64,000 bases of DNA from Crocinitomicaceae bacterium (GTDB lineage: Bacteria; Bacteroidota; Bacteroidia; Flavobacteriales_D; Crocinitomicaceae), in assembly GCA_024643555.1 (NCBI GenBank), contig JAHEMQ010000117.1:1-64000 (forward strand). The letters are read 5' to 3'. The notes beneath the pieces are model-generated. The model searched no databases, was not told the origin of the DNA, and saw only the letters and a program-made list of their open reading frames with translations. How positions within the stretch are numbered: position 1 is the first letter of the stretch; each line of letters begins with the position of its first letter. Made by a program: the position numbers and the translations under genes. Below are positions 26,404 to 34,841 of the stretch, piece after piece.

Positions 26404-28539
26404 TTATCTCGGTAGTGGTTTAAACACTGAGTATTCTGGATTCGCCGGTGGGGCTGTTGCAGGATTGAAATCAGTTCCTGTAATTTTAGCTGTGGTACGT
26501 CGATTGATCTGATGTAATTTTTGGAATTTTGCAGGGTCACTCGTTTTAAACTGGTTAATGTAAGCTTCTGTTAAGATAACTTTTTGACCATTTTCGTCCT
26601 CCCATGTTGCAGGCTCAGACTCTCCCTTGCCAACTGGACGAATGCGACGAGCATCGATTCCTTTTTGCTCCACTAAGTATTTGTAAACTGCTTTTGCACG
26701 ATTTTCTGACAATACTTGATTTTTAACGTCTGTGTCACGAGCATCTGTGTGTGAGAATAAATCAATTGTAATATTCGGGTACTCGCGCAACATGCTATCC
26801 AAGAATTTTAACGAGTCCAAACTCATACAAGTCGCATCGTTGATGAATGTCCATTGGCTAACAGGGTAACGAACTTCCGGTGTTCTGATCTCTCCAATCG
26901 GCAACAATGGCATTTCAAGGATAAACGTTTGACTTTGGTCTAATCCAACTGTGCTGAATTTTGCACCACGTTTATCTTCGTAATAACCTTCCTTCGCTGC
27001 TTTCAAGGTGTAATCTTTTCCTACAAGAATCCAACGGCTCTTTTTATCTGGTTTCTCATTCCAACTAACTTTACCACGTGCATCGGTTGTCCCTTCCCAC
27101 GTCGTGCCATCAGATACAGTTACTGTTACTTTGGCGCCAGCTAATTTTTTCGTCTTTTTACCTGATTCATATACAATGACACGAAGGTCATACAAATTTG
27201 GTGGAATCGAATAGCTCCAAATGTCTGATGTATATTCATTACTTGATGATGTTTTGCGTTCTGAGGTAAAGAATCCTGTTCGTCCATCAAAATCACACAT
27301 TCCGTAATCGTTTCCTTGAGAATTGAATGGAACGCCCATGTTTTTTGTTCCTGACCATTTGTTTTCATCGCCTTGTTTTTGAGCAACGAAAATATCTAAA
27401 CCACCAATTCCTGGAAGACCATCACTGGCGAAGTACAATTGACCTTTTGGACCAATGGAAGGGAACAATTCATTTCCTGCGGAATTAAACATAGCACCCA
27501 TGTTGTGCGGAACAGAGTCCCACATTTTTGAACGTTTGTCATAGGTAACGTACCACAAATCGCGTCCACCAAAACTTTTTTCTCCGTTTGCACTCTCCGT
27601 CATATCCGAAGCAAAAATCAACATTTGATCATCAGGAGTTAAGCATGGATGTCCAACGGAAACAGTATCGTTTGTTTTCAAAGAAATTTTCATTGGATTC
27701 TCGAATTCTTCTCCACTGAGATCAGCTTTCCAAATTTCACAACCCAAATCCATTTTTTCTGCATTTGGACATCTTGTGAAATACAAAGTTTTCTTTCTTG
27801 AATCAAAACAAGCAGTTCCTTCGTTTTGTGTCGTATTCACCACTCCTTTCGTATCGATTGATTTTACGTTTGTTGGATTCCCATTTACGTCATATTCCGC
27901 GCTGAAGATATCCATGTATTTTTGACCAGAAATTGGATCGCGATCTGAACCAGTACACTCATCTCGACTTGTTCCAAAGTAAATGATTTTTCCTTTTTTG
28001 TCACCAAAAGATGGTGCCATGTCATATTGTTTCGAGTTGATTTTATCTTCACACTTGATCACATAGTTTGATTCTTCCGATTCAAAATCTCTGTATTTTT
28101 CAATAGCAGCCATTGCATCTTCCAATTCTTTTACTCGAGATTTTGGCGCAAGTCTTTTGTATTCGCGGTAACTTTTCAAAGCGTTGTCATACTCCTTCAA
28201 CATGCGTTGCATGTCACCTCTGTAGAAATACACTTCAGGAACAACGTCAAAATACTTCAACTCGATACAGGTTCCATACCATTCATTTGCTTTATCATAT
28301 ACTTGCATGTTTCTATACGATTCAGCGATTTTGAATGCCATGTCACCTTTTTGACGGATTGTGCCTTTGTATCCTAATGTTTTATAAGCATCTTGACAAA
28401 CTTTGATGGCTTCAAAATAGTTACCAGAATAATAGGTATCATTGGCCTTTCTGATGTATTTTGGCTCGGGTGTGTTTTGTCCAAATGTAAACTGAGCAAA
28501 GGAAAGCGTAAGAAAAGCTAAAATAAAAAATTGTTTCAT
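26404..28539 (-). CDS. PorE-like TPR / beta-propeller / carboxypeptidase-like / OmpA protein
   Basis: 711 residues. Signal peptide ~1-20 with Gln at +1. Then TPR-like helices (~22-130), WD40-like PD40 beta-propeller repeats (~150-440; GKIIYFGTSRDECTG, CFDSRKKTLYFTRC, HPCLTPDDQMLIFASD, FPSIGPKGQLYFASDG), a carboxypeptidase-regulatory-like domain (~455-530) and a C-terminal OmpA peptidoglycan-binding domain (~570-690; SHTDARDTD, NRAKAVYKYL, RRIRPVGKGESEP) with a ~35-residue helical insertion. This domain order is that of PorE of the type IX secretion system, which couples the outer-membrane part to peptidoglycan. Paralogues are common, so the T9SS role is likely but not proven. Monocistronic with its own terminator. 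Confidence 0.88.
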   Translation of the reverse strand: MKQFFILAFLTLSFAQFTFGQNTPEPKYIRKANDTYYSGNYFEAIKVCQDAYKTLGYKGTIRQKGDMAFKIAESYRNMQVYDKANEWYGTCIELKYFDVVPEVYFYRGDMQRMLKEYDNALKSYREYKRLAPKSRVKELEDAMAAIEKYRDFESEESNYVIKCEDKINSKQYDMAPSFGDKKGKIIYFGTSRDECTGSDRDPISGQKYMDIFSAEYDVNGNPTNVKSIDTKGVVNTTQNEGTACFDSRKKTLYFTRCPNAEKMDLGCEIWKADLSGEEFENPMKISLKTNDTVSVGHPCLTPDDQMLIFASDMTESANGEKSFGGRDLWYVTYDKRSKMWDSVPHNMGAMFNSAGNELFPSIGPKGQLYFASDGLPGIGGLDIFVAQKQGDENKWSGTKNMGVPFNSQGNDYGMCDFDGRTGFFTSERKTSSSNEYTSDIWSYSIPPNLYDLRVIVYESGKKTKKLAGAKVTVTVSDGTTWEGTTDARGKVSWNEKPDKKSRWILVGKDYTLKAAKEGYYEDKRGAKFSTVGLDQSQTFILEMPLLPIGEIRTPEVRYPVSQWTFINDATCMSLDSLKFLDSMLREYPNITIDLFSHTDARDTDVKNQVLSENRAKAVYKYLVEQKGIDARRIRPVGKGESEPATWEDENGQKVILTEAYINQFKTSDPAKFQKLHQINRRTTAKITGTDFNPATAPPANPEYSVFKPLPR

Positions 28540-28577
28540 AAAGCGTGGTTTAAGCTTAGATATTTATCCAAGGAAAG

Positions 28578-28609
28578 CAAAAATAAGAAATATTTATTTA
28601 AAATCCGAA
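28578..28609 (-). promoter_or_regulatory. Promoter of the PorE-like gene, overlapping the rluD 3' end
   Basis: Complement: TTCG, 20 nt, TATTTTTG (exact -7 consensus). It overlaps the last codons of rluD. The leader would be about 35 nt. Confidence 0.55.
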
Positions 28610-29631
28610 CAATATTTCCTCCATCGATCGAGGAGTTCAGTGAATCCCGCTGGCAACGCTGAATCAAACTCAAGGTATTGCTGAGTGCTCGGCTGAATGA
28701 ACCCGAGGGTTTTTGCATGTAAGGCTTGTCCGGGTATTAACTCCATACAATGTTCAACGAATCTTTCATAGCTTGACGACCTTGTGCCTTTCACTATGCG
28801 ATTTCCACCATATTCCAAATCGTTAAAAAGAGGGTGTCCAATGGACTGAAAATGCACACGAATTTGATGAGTTCTTCCCGTTTCTAATTTGCATTCAATG
28901 AGTGTCACCAACCCAAATCGCTCCAAAACCTTGTAGTGAGTAATAGCCGTTTTACCATGGTCTCCTTCCTTGAAAACGGCCATGACTTTACGGTTTTTCA
29001 ATGATCGTCCGATGTTTCCTTCGATTGTTCCGTCATGCGCTATGTCACCCCAAACCAATGCATGGTAACGTCTTTCCGTTGTCCGATTATAAAACTGCTT
29101 AGCTAATTCTACCAATGCAAGTTCTGTTTTTGCGATTAACAGTAGTCCTGTGGTATGCTTGTCAATGCGGTGAACCAAACCTGGTCTTCCGAAATAATCT
29201 TTGGGGGGACTAGGTAAATTTTGAATGTGATAAACAAGTGCATTCACCAAGGTTCCGGTATAGTTCCCGTAGCCCGGATGGACCACCATATTTGAGGGCT
29301 TATTGACCACTAATAAATCATCATCTTCATAAGCAATTTCGATGGGAATGTCTTGCGGAATCAATTCGATTTCTCGCACAGGATACGGCAGGACAATCGA
29401 AATTTCATCTCCCGGTTTGACCTTAAAGTTTTGCTTAACTTTTTGTCCGTTTACGAGGATATTTCCATTTTTCGCAGCAATTTGAATCTTGTTTCTCGAA
29501 GTATTCGCCATGCGATCAATGAGAAACTTATCAATGCGAATGACGACTTGACCTGGGTCAGCTTTAAATCGATGGTGCTCAAAAAGTTCTTCTTCCTCGT
29601 TTTCAAGGTCGCTTACTGCATCTTCATTCAT
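28594..29631 (-). CDS. 23S rRNA pseudouridine synthase, RluD/RluA family
   Basis: 345 residues. N-terminal S4 RNA-binding domain (~25-85: IRIDKFLIDRM, NGNILVNGQKV) followed by the pseudouridine synthase domain with catalytic Asp in LVHRIDKHTTGLLLIAKT (~150). Later motifs LETGRTHQIRVH and GHPLFNDLEYGG are those of the RluA/C/D family. Likely target is helix 69 of 23S rRNA (U1911/1915/1917 in E. coli numbering), by analogy with RluD. ATGA overlap with the upstream T9SS cargo gene indicates coupled translation. Confidence 0.93.
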   Translation of the reverse strand: MNEDAVSDLENEEEELFEHHRFKADPGQVVIRIDKFLIDRMANTSRNKIQIAAKNGNILVNGQKVKQNFKVKPGDEISIVLPYPVREIELIPQDIPIEIAYEDDDLLVVNKPSNMVVHPGYGNYTGTLVNALVYHIQNLPSPPKDYFGRPGLVHRIDKHTTGLLLIAKTELALVELAKQFYNRTTERRYHALVWGDIAHDGTIEGNIGRSLKNRKVMAVFKEGDHGKTAITHYKVLERFGLVTLIECKLETGRTHQIRVHFQSIGHPLFNDLEYGGNRIVKGTRSSSYERFVEHCMELIPGQALHAKTLGFIQPSTQQYLEFDSALPAGFTELLDRWRKYCSDFK

Positions 29632-31838
29632 TGCTTGATGAACTTAATCGGTTGTGCAGAAATGGTAGGAATAGACACGAAGTACATCCCAGCTTGAAAA
29701 CTTGTCAAAGAAATAATAGAATCAGTACTAGACAACATGAGGCGCCCCGATGCATCGTAAATATATTTCATTTCTCCAGTCAGATTTACTTCACTTTGAA
29801 ATTGAATTTCATCCATGGCTGGATTCGGGTAACAGGTGAATGATTTGACAGGGTTCGGTTTGCTTAACCCTAAAATTGGATCCAAAGCCGTGGAAAAAAT
29901 TGGGCGCATCATGGCACTTCCTGGAAAAGGTGAGCTCATCCAAGAACCACCACCATCTACACTAAATTTAATTTGATCAGAGTGGTCGGTGTTGCGATCC
30001 AATCCTAAGTTCAATCGTTGTTGATCCAATTGTCTCCAACCTACGAAGAATTTTTTGGGGCACGCTATTTTGGCAGTATCAGGGAAGTAATAATGAATGT
30101 ACTGATTCATCTCCGTGCCATAAATTGGATTTCTGGTATGGAAAATATCATCCTCATAGAGCACTTGGCCTGGATTTCCAGTTCCATCAGCAGCCCATAC
30201 AGTCAATAAAAACAGTTTATTACTAACATCGGTTACAGATGGGACGAAATCCATCGCTACCCCAATTAAGGAATCTGCCTCATATGCTTCAAAACCTATG
30301 GCTAAACGAGACTGCACACCAGTTGGGCCAAAAGCCGCTTCCGCACTACCATCATCGTAACTATAATAGTTGTAGAAGAGTTGTTGAAACGATGAATGGT
30401 CATTGTTAATGTCATTTGGAAATTGAGCAGACACAGTTGTTAAAATATCAAATGATTGAGTGTCACCTGTCAAATTTCTTGGGAAGTCTGCACCACTTGA
30501 TAAATCATGATATGACGTATGGGTGGTTCTAGGCTGGTAATTAATTTGTTGTTCAGCTAACGTGAATCCTTGCAAGGTAAAGGTTCCATAGTTGGTGGCA
30601 CCTTGGGAGAAAACAATGCTACCGTTTTGATAATTCTCCGGATTCGGACTTCCGTTGTGCACCTTCACCATCAGCGCATCGTTCATTTTATTCTCTGTTG
30701 AATTCTTGTAATGGTCCCACGGTACAGAGGTGTAAGTTTTTAATAAGGAATTGATTGGATACACTAACGCAAAATCTTTGAATAGCGTATCTGCTAAAAA
30801 AGATTGTGTGCGCAAATGAACATAATCAATGTGAAAATGATCCAAGGCACCCGCTAAGGAACCGTAGTTTTTAAACCTGAATTGGAATCCTTTTTTGAAA
30901 TATTTTGCATCCTTTATCGCGATATGAACCGCTTTGAAAGCATAGCTCGTATCTCCATTTATTGCCCAAACTCGAAACCATTGATCCAAATCCTTCGCAT
31001 ACAATTCCAAAACCAAAGAGTCTCCTTGTTCAGGAATATCACCCAAGCCTTCTGGTTGAACCAGAAAAGATAGATACAACGAATCGGCTGCTGTATATGG
31101 CGCCAAGTTCAATGGTTTACATGTTAAGCGATCCGCATAATTTGTCACAGTTGTTCCGATTTGATAAGGATATCCGTATTCGTTTAGCCCATCAAAAGTA
31201 GCAACTCCCAAAGAGCGGGGATCTGCACCAAATCGCTCGTTTAAATATGCTTTATGGTCCAACCATATTGCATTTGGATCGGCAAGGTTTGCGAAAAAAA
31301 CACGTGCTGAATCTTGAAAATAGGTTGGATTAGTTACCCAAACAGTATCCGAAATGTCTGGTACACCAATGGTGTCGTAAATGTAAAAAGGTGGATACAA
31401 ATCTTCCGTTTGATAGTTGACCGGAAAACTAGTAAAATCTGCTACTTTAACGGGTGTCGTAGCAAAGATACTATCGACAAATAAACCTGTTGTACTATCA
31501 TAGGTTCGTTTGAATGTAACACCATTTGTAAAACTTGCCGTTGCCCCAAAAGGAATCATCGTAGTTGGATTCAACAGACGGTAATACAACTGATTGGTGA
31601 CACCTGGGTCATTGAAATTCGCTCCGTATAATTGAAACTTGTTTGTTGAAAAATCATCAAACAAAGGCAAGTTTAAGGTATCTGACACATAACTAAAGGT
31701 ACTATCAATATTGGTTATTCCTGATTTTAATTGCTGCTCCGGACCATTTAAAAATAAATTTCGCGTAATCGGCCCCATTTCCAATTTTTGGGCAAATGAA
31801 AAGGTGGCAAGCAAGGAAAAAAACAACAGGAGTTTCAT
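29628..31838 (-). CDS. Secreted protein with T9SS type A sorting domain
   Basis: 736 residues, exported: signal peptide ~1-16 (SLLATFSFA, Gln at +1) and a C-terminal type A sorting domain starting at CYPNPAMDEIQFQS with the IYDASGRLM strand and GMYFVSI. The body is beta-rich (jelly-roll-like stretches such as FFANLADPNAIWLD and FQFRFKNYGS) without a recognisable catalytic motif. Its place between a PASTA protein and RluD, spaced 2 nt and overlapping 4 nt, suggests co-expression with envelope and ribosome genes. Function unknown; a cell-surface or secreted adhesive role is only a guess. Confidence 0.85.
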   Translation of the reverse strand: MKLLLFFSLLATFSFAQKLEMGPITRNLFLNGPEQQLKSGITNIDSTFSYVSDTLNLPLFDDFSTNKFQLYGANFNDPGVTNQLYYRLLNPTTMIPFGATASFTNGVTFKRTYDSTTGLFVDSIFATTPVKVADFTSFPVNYQTEDLYPPFYIYDTIGVPDISDTVWVTNPTYFQDSARVFFANLADPNAIWLDHKAYLNERFGADPRSLGVATFDGLNEYGYPYQIGTTVTNYADRLTCKPLNLAPYTAADSLYLSFLVQPEGLGDIPEQGDSLVLELYAKDLDQWFRVWAINGDTSYAFKAVHIAIKDAKYFKKGFQFRFKNYGSLAGALDHFHIDYVHLRTQSFLADTLFKDFALVYPINSLLKTYTSVPWDHYKNSTENKMNDALMVKVHNGSPNPENYQNGSIVFSQGATNYGTFTLQGFTLAEQQINYQPRTTHTSYHDLSSGADFPRNLTGDTQSFDILTTVSAQFPNDINNDHSSFQQLFYNYYSYDDGSAEAAFGPTGVQSRLAIGFEAYEADSLIGVAMDFVPSVTDVSNKLFLLTVWAADGTGNPGQVLYEDDIFHTRNPIYGTEMNQYIHYYFPDTAKIACPKKFFVGWRQLDQQRLNLGLDRNTDHSDQIKFSVDGGGSWMSSPFPGSAMMRPIFSTALDPILGLSKPNPVKSFTCYPNPAMDEIQFQSEVNLTGEMKYIYDASGRLMLSSTDSIISLTSFQAGMYFVSIPTISAQPIKFIKQ

Positions 31839-31840
31839 GA

Positions 31841-32671
31841 CTAATCTGGTATTTCAATGTCGGAAAGTGAACGTTTCATCGACAACGTAAATTGTGTTGA
31901 TTTAAATACGGTAGACCCTTCTATAAATTCAGGTGTTTGGCTAAAAATGATTGCCGCTGAAGAATCTTGAGAGTTGGCGCAATCTGGACAGACAAATGAA
32001 TATGAAGTTACACCGAGTGTATCCATAATGAAACGGGCATCCGCCATCGATAACCCGACAAAATTTGGAATAGGAATCGGCTCACCTTGATCGTTTTGTC
32101 CAACAACAAGTGTAACAATTGCACCAATTGGAATGCGGTCCCCTTCTTTGATTCGTCTTCCTCTAAACAATTGGTCTAAAACCGATCCATTTGCCTCACT
32201 GGTTGGACGATACTGAATGCTAAATCTCAGTCCTCGTTGTTCTAAAATACTCTCGGCAAATTGCAACTGCTTGTGAACCAAGCTAGGCATCTCGACCATT
32301 TGAGATCGTTTCGTTAATCTTAAACCAATGATTCTTCCGGATTTCACATGAACTTTGGAAATACTTGTCGGCTCAACCAATTGCTCTACGACTGTTCCTT
32401 CCGGAGATTTAGGGTCATAAATGCTGTCTAGGATTTGATATTGCAAGTCCAATTCCTCGATTTTCTTTTTTGCCTCTTCCCCATTCATTCCGACAAGGTT
32501 AGGAACGATAATTTTTTCACCATGATTTGTGGCTAAATCCAAATATAGGACGGTTGCAAAAACAATTACTAAATAAAACAAAATGACCAAGCCAATTTGC
32601 TTGAGAAAATATTTTGTTAGAACAAAATTCTTAATTTTTTGAAACACTATTTTTACTTTTTCGATAGTCAA
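31841..32671 (-). CDS. Membrane-anchored PASTA-domain protein
   Basis: 276 residues. A short cytoplasmic basic segment, one membrane helix (~27-45, LVILFYLVIVFATVLYL), and three periplasmic PASTA repeats: IIVPNLVGMNGEEAKKKIEEL (~54), VEMPSLVHKQLQFAESILEQ (~122) and IPIPNFVGLSMADARFIMD (~199). PASTA domains bind peptidoglycan or beta-lactams in kinases and PBPs; here no kinase or transpeptidase domain is attached. The third repeat has a CPDC motif. The frame has no ATG: candidates are TTG at 32671 (used here) or GTG at 32647, and the TTG coincides with a TAACTTTG box. Downstream of LOG by 28 bp. Confidence 0.85.
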   Translation of the reverse strand: MTIEKVKIVFQKIKNFVLTKYFLKQIGLVILFYLVIVFATVLYLDLATNHGEKIIVPNLVGMNGEEAKKKIEELDLQYQILDSIYDPKSPEGTVVEQLVEPTSISKVHVKSGRIIGLRLTKRSQMVEMPSLVHKQLQFAESILEQRGLRFSIQYRPTSEANGSVLDQLFRGRRIKEGDRIPIGAIVTLVVGQNDQGEPIPIPNFVGLSMADARFIMDTLGVTSYSFVCPDCANSQDSSAAIIFSQTPEFIEGSTVFKSTQFTLSMKRSLSDIEIPD

Positions 32672-32699
32672 AGTTAAGCTTTAGTTTTATTACTGAACA

Positions 32700-33383
32700 C
32701 TAGAAGTTTGGTGAAAGTGCATGAGAGCGGTAGAAATCTTCAATGTGCTCAACGGCTTCTTCCGCAGAATCTACCACTTTGTAAAGTTTCAAGTCGTCCT
32801 TAGAAATATTGTTTTCCTTCCACAGCATGGTTTCTTCTACCCATTTCAAGAGGCCACTCCAATAGGATGTGCCCACCAACACTACCGGACGCTTGGTGAT
32901 TTTTTTTGTTTGGATAAGTGTCATCGCCTCAAAGAACTCATCTAGTGTTCCGAATCCACCAGGAAGAATTACGAATGCTTGGGAATATTTTACAAAAATG
33001 ACCTTTCTCACAAAAAAATAATCAAATTCCAAATTGTGTTCTTGATCAATATATGGATTATGGTTTTGTTCAAACGGCAAGTCGATGTTCAATCCTACCG
33101 ACTTTCCTTTGGCCTGCTGCGCGCCTTTGTTAGCGGCCTCCATCAGTCCAGGTCCTCCGCCCGTAATGATACCGTATCCCGCTCGCGCTAATTGATCCGC
33201 AATGTCAACACCTAACTGGTAGTATGGATTGTCAACCTTTGTCCGAGCGGAACCAAAAATAGAGACGCAAGGTCCAATTTTCGCCATGCGGTCATATCCT
33301 TCGACAAATTCAGACATGATTTTAAAAATCGACCAACTATCGTTGCTTTTAAATTCATTCCAATCTTTTTGTGTCTGTTCCAT
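32700..33383 (-). CDS. LOG family nucleotide 5'-monophosphate nucleosidase
   Basis: 227 residues. Lysine-decarboxylase-fold protein with the LOG motif PGGFGTLDEFFE (~140-151) and the upstream GGGPGLMEAANKG (~78-90). Family members hydrolyse the N-glycosidic bond of nucleoside 5'-monophosphates, including cytokinin nucleotides in plants. SIFGSARTKV starts the Rossmann core. Cytoplasmic. Despite the Pfam-era name, these are not lysine decarboxylases. The physiological substrate here is unknown. Confidence 0.9.
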   Translation of the reverse strand: MEQTQKDWNEFKSNDSWSIFKIMSEFVEGYDRMAKIGPCVSIFGSARTKVDNPYYQLGVDIADQLARAGYGIITGGGPGLMEAANKGAQQAKGKSVGLNIDLPFEQNHNPYIDQEHNLEFDYFFVRKVIFVKYSQAFVILPGGFGTLDEFFEAMTLIQTKKITKRPVVLVGTSYWSGLLKWVEETMLWKENNISKDDLKLYKVVDSAEEAVEHIEDFYRSHALSPNF

Positions 33384-33438
33384 AGCGTTAAGGTAAAACT
33401 TTCAAACGATTGAACCTCAGAAAAATTGTATAAAATGG

Positions 33439-34500
33439 TTATTTGAGTACCTTCACCTCAAACATGGTTGGCCAAAATTTACCGGTCATGTACATTTTCT
33501 TTGTTCCTGGGTGATAGGCAATTCCATTCAACACTTCCCCATTTCCCTTGCCTTCGTTGACCAAGTTGGTCGCATCGATGATCGCCAAAACTTTACCGCT
33601 AGAAGGATCTATCACAGCAATTTCATTCGATGTCCAAACGTTGGCATAAATTAATCCATCGACAAACTCTAGCTCATTCAAACGTGCAATCGCCCCTTCG
33701 TTGGTGTATACCTCAATGGTTTTGACGATTTCGAAATTTTTTGGATTGCGTACAAAGATGCGTTCAGATCCATCGGACATGTACAAGTATTTTCCATCGT
33801 TACATATTCCCCAACCTTCCGTGGTATAGGCAAATTCCTTTGTGTTTTTTAAAGTTTCTTTGTCGTAAACCAAACATTGATGGTTTAACCAAGTCAGCTG
33901 AAACAATTGATCTCCAAGAATGGTAATACCTTCACCAAAATGACTGGCATCCAATCCAATTTTTGCACCTTGTTCGCCCGTTTTAATATTCACTTTAGCG
34001 ACAATTGAAGCCCCATTTTGATTAGGGTCTCCCGTTCCTTCATACATTTGATCACCAGAAAAGGCAAGTCCTTGCGTAAAGCTTGTTTCTAAATGCGGGA
34101 ATCTGTTGACAATTTCCAATTTCCACTTTTCTGGAACGATGTCCGATAGGATCCGTACATTTCGAATTTCCGTGAAAAACTGGCCTTCTAAATCCACACC
34201 ATGAATCTCCATTTCATATGCCCCGACTTGATAATTCTTTGAGTCTAAGGAAATGATTTCCTTTTCTTTTGGTGCAGGCCATTTTTGTATGGTTTTCCCG
34301 CCGAAGGTTACAACTAGGTTTTTAACTTCTCCATTGGTTTGAATGGGGATATTGACTACTTCACCATAACGAATTGCCAAGTTATCTGTGAATCCAAATT
34401 GAAATGGAGATTCTGTTGATTCGGATTTCTTTAAAAATATCGGCACAAGGTATCCACCTAATAATCCGAGGACAAGTAAAATGACCAGTGTTTTTTTCAT
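33439..34500 (-). CDS. Glutaminyl-peptide cyclotransferase, membrane-anchored (plant/bacterial type)
   Basis: 353 residues. Converts N-terminal Gln to pyroglutamate. An N-terminal membrane helix (~4-22, LVILLVLGLLGGYLVPIF) lacks a cleavage site or lipobox Cys, so the enzyme is probably tethered to the inner membrane facing the periplasm. An Ig-like part (~30-115) is followed by the five-bladed propeller of the glutamine cyclotransferase family (FTQGLAF at ~141; EGTGDPN; FGEGITILGDQLFQLTW; EGWGICNDGKYLYMSDG; LNELEFVDGLIYANVW; LNGIAYHPG). Third gene of pheS-ytxJ-QC, with 4-nt spacing. Its likely clients are the many exported proteins with Gln at +1, including eight in this window. Confidence 0.92.
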   Translation of the reverse strand: MKKTLVILLVLGLLGGYLVPIFLKKSESTESPFQFGFTDNLAIRYGEVVNIPIQTNGEVKNLVVTFGGKTIQKWPAPKEKEIISLDSKNYQVGAYEMEIHGVDLEGQFFTEIRNVRILSDIVPEKWKLEIVNRFPHLETSFTQGLAFSGDQMYEGTGDPNQNGASIVAKVNIKTGEQGAKIGLDASHFGEGITILGDQLFQLTWLNHQCLVYDKETLKNTKEFAYTTEGWGICNDGKYLYMSDGSERIFVRNPKNFEIVKTIEVYTNEGAIARLNELEFVDGLIYANVWTSNEIAVIDPSSGKVLAIIDATNLVNEGKGNGEVLNGIAYHPGTKKMYMTGKFWPTMFEVKVLK

Positions 34501-34504
34501 TTTT

Positions 34505-34840
34505 CTAAACTATTTTTTTTAGCAGCTCATTGGCGTCGATCATACCATGACTTTCTTGATAAATTACTTCACCATTTTTTAGTAATATTGCCTGAGGGGA
34601 TTGATGGATGACGTGGCACTTCACTTCAATTTCAGACGATATTGGGCGGTATTCTAAAAGATCTAAATACCAGCATACCAATGCGTTATTTTCTAATATA
34701 CCCGATTTTTCAAATCGCGAAAGTGCCATGGTTGAGATACTGCAGCGCGTGCTGTGTTTAAAGAATAATTGAGGGGTTTCTCGACTGGCTTCGATGATGT
34801 GCTGAACTTGTGAAAGATCATTTAAGGTATTCCATCCCAT
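34505..34840 (-). CDS. ytxJ: YtxJ-like bacillithiol-system thioredoxin-fold protein
   Basis: 111 residues. Thioredoxin-like with a single redox Cys in FKHSTRCSIS (~27-36, Cys ~33), characteristic of YtxJ, and VIHQSPQAILLKNGE matching the cis-Pro strand region. YtxJ is proposed to act as a monothiol bacilliredoxin in bacillithiol-producing bacteria; that function is from the family, not shown here. It lies 1 nt after pheS and 4 nt before the cyclase gene. Confidence 0.85.
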   Translation of the reverse strand: MGWNTLNDLSQVQHIIEASRETPQLFFKHSTRCSISTMALSRFEKSGILENNALVCWYLDLLEYRPISSEIEVKCHVIHQSPQAILLKNGEVIYQESHGMIDANELLKKIV

Positions 34841-34841
34841 G

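Noticed and set aside
32700-33383. Lysine decarboxylase
   Set aside because: PGGFGTLDE identifies a LOG-type nucleosidase; the decarboxylase name is a historic misannotation.
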